Part shown: positions 60,707-64,000 of the stretch, one piece after another
How the letters are laid out: each line of letters opens with the position of its first letter
Numbering within the stretch: position 1 is the stretch's first letter
Source of the DNA: an uncultured Bacteroidales bacterium
GTDB taxonomy: Bacteria > Bacteroidota > Bacteroidia > Bacteroidales > Muribaculaceae
Assembly (NCBI GenBank): GCA_902776955.1
Contig: CACYSG010000011.1
Span: 1-64,000, forward strand
Length of the DNA: 64,000 nucleotides
Reading direction: 5' to 3'
The notes under the pieces: model-generated
What the model saw: only the letters and a program-made list of their open reading frames with translations
What the model was told of the DNA's origin: nothing
The model's database searches: none
Made by a program: the position numbers and the translations under genes

Positions 60707-62548
60707 ATGAAATCCAGACAATTCCTGAAATGGGCATTGGCCTTGCTGCTGGTAGCGGGGTCAGTGATGCCCGCCAGTGCGCAGTATGGCCGTCGTGGCG
60801 ACAAGCGCTATAATGATCGTTACAGCCGTGCCAACACCTACGGCGACGTGGTGGAACTGCGTCTCACCAGCGCAGGCACGCTCGAGGAGAAAATGCCCGA
60901 TGACATGGTGGACCGTGTGCGTCTGTTGCGCATCGAGGGTCCCATGGACTCCAAGGACTTTGAGTTCATCAAGAAATTGTGCAAGCGCTCGCGATGTGTC
61001 GATGGCAATGACCGCAAGATAGACAATTATTTGGACTTGGAGTTGGAGCGAGCACGCATCATGAGCGCTGGTTCCAGAAGCTTGCTCGGTAGCAATGGCG
61101 AGCGTGACGTGATGGGGGATGCCCTGGCTCACTGCGGCCACCTGCGCTCCATCGTGTTGCCTGACCGCATCAGGCGCATCGCCGACGGTGCTTTGCGCGG
61201 TTGCAGTGATCTGGAGGAGGTCATCATGCCGCCGAGCGTGAGGGAGCTGGGTGATAATGCCTTTGACGGCTGCTACAGGCTGGAATACATCACCCTCCCC
61301 GACGGGATTGAAACCATCGGTGAGGAGTGTTTTGACGGCTGCTCCAAGTTGAAAAGCATCAACCTGCCGTACTCGCTCGTCGAGATTGGCAAGAGAGCGT
61401 TCAAGGGCACCGGTTTGAAGCGCGTGACATTGCCCTCGGGGCTGGAGGTCCTCGGAGCAGAGGCCTTTGATGATACGTCGATCACCCAACTCTACCTGCC
61501 CGCTTCGACCCAGATTGTTGATAACAACCTGGGACGGATGAAGAAACTTGAGGAAATCACCGTGGAGCGGGGCAGCCGCTACTATACCTACGAGGACGGA
61601 GTGCTCTATGACAACACGGGCAGCGTGTTGTTGCGGTGTCCTGCCGCCCGCACCGGTGGCTTCATGGTCCCCGATGGGGTAGAAGAGATTGCCTGGAGCG
61701 CTTTCTCCTACTCACAACTGTCGGACGTCAGCATCCCCGATGGCGTGACGCGTATTGCCGCCGCCGCTTTCTATGAGAGTCCGCAACTCAAGACCATAAG
61801 TATTCCCGCGAGCGTCAAGACGATCGGCGAATCGGCCTTCTACGGCTGCAACCGCCTGCAGCGGGTAGACCTGGCCAATGTCCGCACGTTGGGCAAAAGA
61901 GCATTTCAGGATTGCAAGTCGCTGGAGTCGGTGATTGCCGAACATTTGAGCATCGTGCCGCAATCGGCCTTCGAGAGCTGTTCGACACTGACCTCGGTAG
62001 AACTCTCGTCCGAAATCAACACCATTGGCGAGCATGCCTTCAAGAATTGCAAGGCTCTGACTCATATCGATTTGCCGGAAATGCTGACGACCATCAGCAA
62101 GGAGGCTTTTGAAAACTGCCCCTTGACATCGCTAGAGTTGCCCGGTAGCTTGGTAACCATCGGCGAGCGGGCTTTCAAGAACTGCAAGGGCTTGACGAGC
62201 GTACAGGTACCCGACGTGTGCGCGACAATAGAAAAAGAAGCCTTCCGCGAGTGCACGTCGCTCGTTGAGATAGACTTAGGCCAGGGTTTGCGTTACCTGG
62301 GTGATAACGCCCTGCGCGAGACCGCCATCTCCACACTCATCCTCCCCGGGACCATTACCGAGGTGGGTAAGAAAGTCGCCGAGAAGTGCAAGAGCCTGAC
62401 CCGCATCGAGTGTCACGCCGTCGCGCCGCCCACGCTTGACAAGGTGTCCGACAAAAAAATCCCGTTGTACGTCCCGGCTCAATCGGTCAATGTCTACCAT
62501 AATTCCAAGGGCTGGAAGGACTTCAAGGAAGTCTATCCCCTGAACTAG
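60707..62548 (+). CDS. Secreted BspA-like LRR_5 protein
   Basis: A 613-residue protein with signal peptide ('FLKWALALLLVAGSVMPASA'). After an N-terminal domain (about 30-145) come roughly 15 LRR_5 (BspA-like) repeats of 22-24 residues, such as 'IETIGEECFDGCSKLKSINL' and 'VKTIGESAFYGCNRLQRVDL', with the recurring G-x-x-A-F-x-x-C/S core. The end 'PLYVPAQSVNVYHNSKGWKDF' is the typical final cap. It has no dockerin or T9SS tail, so anchoring is unclear. Such proteins bind fibronectin or other ligands in oral relatives. mutY starts four bases behind the stop codon. Confidence 0.9.
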   Translation: MKSRQFLKWALALLLVAGSVMPASAQYGRRGDKRYNDRYSRANTYGDVVELRLTSAGTLEEKMPDDMVDRVRLLRIEGPMDSKDFEFIKKLCKRSRCVDGNDRKIDNYLDLELERARIMSAGSRSLLGSNGERDVMGDALAHCGHLRSIVLPDRIRRIADGALRGCSDLEEVIMPPSVRELGDNAFDGCYRLEYITLPDGIETIGEECFDGCSKLKSINLPYSLVEIGKRAFKGTGLKRVTLPSGLEVLGAEAFDDTSITQLYLPASTQIVDNNLGRMKKLEEITVERGSRYYTYEDGVLYDNTGSVLLRCPAARTGGFMVPDGVEEIAWSAFSYSQLSDVSIPDGVTRIAAAAFYESPQLKTISIPASVKTIGESAFYGCNRLQRVDLANVRTLGKRAFQDCKSLESVIAEHLSIVPQSAFESCSTLTSVELSSEINTIGEHAFKNCKALTHIDLPEMLTTISKEAFENCPLTSLELPGSLVTIGERAFKNCKGLTSVQVPDVCATIEKEAFRECTSLVEIDLGQGLRYLGDNALRETAISTLILPGTITEVGKKVAEKCKSLTRIECHAVAPPTLDKVSDKKIPLYVPAQSVNVYHNSKGWKDFKEVYPLN

Positions 62549-62551
62549 CCC

Positions 62552-63559
62552 ATGGCAGAGCAATCGGCCTTTGCAACGCAGTTATTGAAGTGGTTCAAGA
62601 CCTATGGTCGTGAACTGCCCTGGCGTGGCATCGGCGATCCCTACGGCATCTGGGTGAGTGAGGTCATCCTGCAGCAGACGCGCATCGAGCAGGGCCGTGA
62701 CTACTGGCTGCGCTTCATGGAGCGCTTCCCCACGGTTGAAGCCCTCGCCGCCGCCAGCGAGGATGAGGTCTTGCGCCAATGGCAGGGCCTGGGCTATTAC
62801 AGCCGCGCCCGCAACATGCACGCTGCCGCTCGCCAAATCGTTGAGCAGGCTGGTTTCCCGCGCACCATCGAGGGGCTGCGCGCCTTGCGCGGGGTGGGGG
62901 ACTATACCGCCGCCGCTGTGGGGTCAATGGCTTTCGGGTTGCCTGCCGCCGCTGTTGACGGAAACGTCTTCAGGGTGCTGGCACGGCACTTCGGCATCGA
63001 TGTGCCCATCAACACGACACGCGGCAAGCGCACGTTTGAGGTCTTGGCGCACGAACTGCTACCTGAGGATAAGGCTTCGGCCTTCAACCAGGCGATGATG
63101 GACTTCGGGGCCACATGGTGCACACCGCGGTCGCCGCGATGTGCCGATTGCCCGTTTGCCGAGACCTGTGAGGCGCTACGCTCGGGCCGCATTGATCAGT
63201 TGCCCGTCAAGGAGAAAAAACTCACGGTGCGCGAGCGCCGCTTTTCCTATATTTACATCCGTCACGAGGGCATGACCCCCTTGCGCCGCCGTCCGGCAGG
63301 AGACATCTGGCAGGGACTGTGGGAGCCCCTGATGGTGGAGGATGCCCCTCTGCCCGACCTGGGTTGCCCGCTCACGCTGCTTGCCAGCAATGTCAAGCAT
63401 GTGCTTACACATCGCGTCCTGCTCGCCGACTTCTATCTCGCCGAGCCGTCCTCGCGTCCGCCGTTGCCCGAAGGTTACCGCTGGATCAGCGAATGCGACC
63501 TCACGGACTACGCCGTGCCTCGCCTTGTCGAGAAACTTCTGGCGCTAGTCCCCCAATAA
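62552..63559 (+). CDS. mutY: A/G-specific adenine DNA glycosylase MutY
   Basis: A 335-residue DNA-repair enzyme that removes adenine mispaired with 8-oxoguanine. The HhH-GPD part shows 'WVSEVILQQTRIEQG' (catalytic Glu), 'LRGVGDYTAAAVGSMAFG' (HhH) and 'AAVDGNVFRVLAR' (catalytic Asp), then the iron-sulfur cluster 'CTPRSPRCADCPFAETC' (C-x6-C-x2-C-x5-C). The C-terminal MutT-like (NUDIX_4) part recognises 8-oxoG ('GLWEPLMVED', 'HVLTHRVLLADFY'). The spacing of four bases to the LRR_5 gene suggests a common transcript. Confidence 0.96.
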   Translation: MAEQSAFATQLLKWFKTYGRELPWRGIGDPYGIWVSEVILQQTRIEQGRDYWLRFMERFPTVEALAAASEDEVLRQWQGLGYYSRARNMHAAARQIVEQAGFPRTIEGLRALRGVGDYTAAAVGSMAFGLPAAAVDGNVFRVLARHFGIDVPINTTRGKRTFEVLAHELLPEDKASAFNQAMMDFGATWCTPRSPRCADCPFAETCEALRSGRIDQLPVKEKKLTVRERRFSYIYIRHEGMTPLRRRPAGDIWQGLWEPLMVEDAPLPDLGCPLTLLASNVKHVLTHRVLLADFYLAEPSSRPPLPEGYRWISECDLTDYAVPRLVEKLLALVPQ

Positions 63560-63565
63560 ACCCAT

Positions 63566-63715
63566 CCAGATTTATACTTAAAGTGTTGATGCACAGGTTA
63601 CCCGCATTGTAGAGCCGCAAAATTTTGCGGCTCCTTGGAAAGGCAGATTGTGCCGCCTAACGGGAGACGCAAAATTTTGCGTCTCTACAGACCAAATAAC
63701 ACGATTTACTCACGT
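63566..63715. repeat. MITE-like element, copy 3 with two palindromes
   Basis: Two 22-bp palindromes stand here: arms GAGCCGCAAAA/TTTTGCGGCTC (63612-63633) and GAGACGCAAAA/TTTTGCGTCTC (63664-63685). Flanks are reduced versions of copies 1 and 2 ('ACTTAAAGTGTTGATGC', 'CTCACGTAAAAAAC'). Confidence 0.65.
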
Positions 63716-63722
63716 AAAAAAC

Positions 63723-63774
63723 GATTAACAACCGTTGCAACAGAAATTAGGGTTGTTGCTCAGGTTGTTAATCG
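63723..63774. terminator. Hairpin between mutY and the minus-strand gene
   Basis: CGATTAACAACC and GGTTGTTAATCG form a perfect 12-bp stem with an inner partial stem; similar to 2667-2712. It separates two convergent genes. Confidence 0.65.
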
Positions 63775-63818
63775 TTGTTGTTTCTCTCGCCTGAAAGGGT
63801 TGGCGTCTTGACGCGAGG

Positions 63819-64000
63819 TCAGCTGTCCTGATCAAAGGGGTTGATGTCAAAACTGTAGGTCCTCAACCGTTCGGTCTGCTTGACGATGCTGCCCTGCTTG
63901 TTTGCGCGCACGAGGTGAATGAGACAAGTCAAGTGTTCCTCGGTCCTGTTGGTGTACATCTCCAGGTAGCGCACATATAACTCGTCACATGCCCGTATCA
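63819..64000 (-). CDS. C-terminal end of a gene running off the window
   Basis: The minus-strand frame is open from base 64000 down to a TGA at 63819-63821. It encodes a helical, polar end beginning CDELYVRYLEMYTNRTEEHL and finishing 'RLRTYSFDINPFDQDS'. Sixty codons are visible. The terminator at 63723-63774 lies properly behind it. No family can be given from this piece. Confidence 0.6.
   Translation of the reverse strand, partial: IRACDELYVRYLEMYTNRTEEHLTCLIHLVRANKQGSIVKQTERLRTYSFDINPFDQDS

Overview
The window looks like a chromosomal segment of a gut- or rumen-type Bacteroidales bacterium (Muribaculaceae or Prevotellaceae are my best guesses, not proven). The evidence is promoters of the Bacteroidetes type (TTTG, 19-21 bases, TAnnTTTG), BspA-like leucine-rich proteins with dockerin-like tails, one protein with a type IX secretion tail, a BatE-like gene end, CMP-KDO synthetase, and the DUF58/MoxR/DUF4350/DUF4129/SpoIIM/RDD cluster. 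Most of it is ordinary, fairly GC-rich housekeeping DNA, interrupted by more AT-rich accessory islands.

Layout. 1-3.0 kb: end of a BatE-like gene, PAP2 phosphatase, small HTH protein, double universal stress protein. 3.4-9.0 kb: accessory island with a WYL regulator, a tight six-gene operon (HIRAN, Sel1, SecG-like, exported protein, 464-aa unknown, radical SAM) and a convergent 79-aa gene. All three transcription units share one operator design at identical spacing from the -7 box. 9.0-13.9 kb: tex (with an in-frame open extension behind a UAG), metallophosphoesterase, acyltransferase. 14.1-19.3 kb: AT-rich two-gene unit with a 1496-aa membrane-inserted P-loop/TPR ATPase and a small membrane partner. 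19.3-24.5 kb: rluD and PASTA protein, divergent small gene, AAA ATPase, CDF transporter.

24.7-32.2 kb: GH2 beta-galactosidase, kdsB, a YhcG-type nuclease, LUD protein, YqaA, CE1-like esterase. 32.8-41.3 kb: a 1220-aa LRR protein, phosphoethanolamine-transferase-like sulfatase-fold protein, DUF169, a 58-aa DUF6440 protein, and an LRR_5 protein. 41.4-47.2 kb: lipoprotein, two tandemly duplicated serpins (the second fused to a TonB C-terminal domain), DKNYY-type lipoprotein. 47.3-54.2 kb: MoxR/DUF58 cluster with a divergent RDD gene. 54.5-58.6 kb: AAA/DUF4143 gene flanked by a direct duplication of the dcuB 3' end, dcuB, porin. 58.9-63.6 kb: T9SS-type surface protein, LRR_5 protein, mutY. The window ends in the 3' part of a minus-strand gene.

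The intergenic DNA is unusually structured: a MITE-like inverted repeat (three copies), a 20-bp REP-like palindrome (four copies), low-complexity TTAGA/CTAGA arrays that usually sit right behind stop codons, many strong hairpin terminators, and local tandem duplications. The strongest candidates for an undescribed system are the WYL-controlled HIRAN-to-radical-SAM island (3.46-9.02 kb) and the membrane ATPase pair (14.2-19.3 kb). No RNA gene, CRISPR array, insertion sequence or prophage was recognised by eye.
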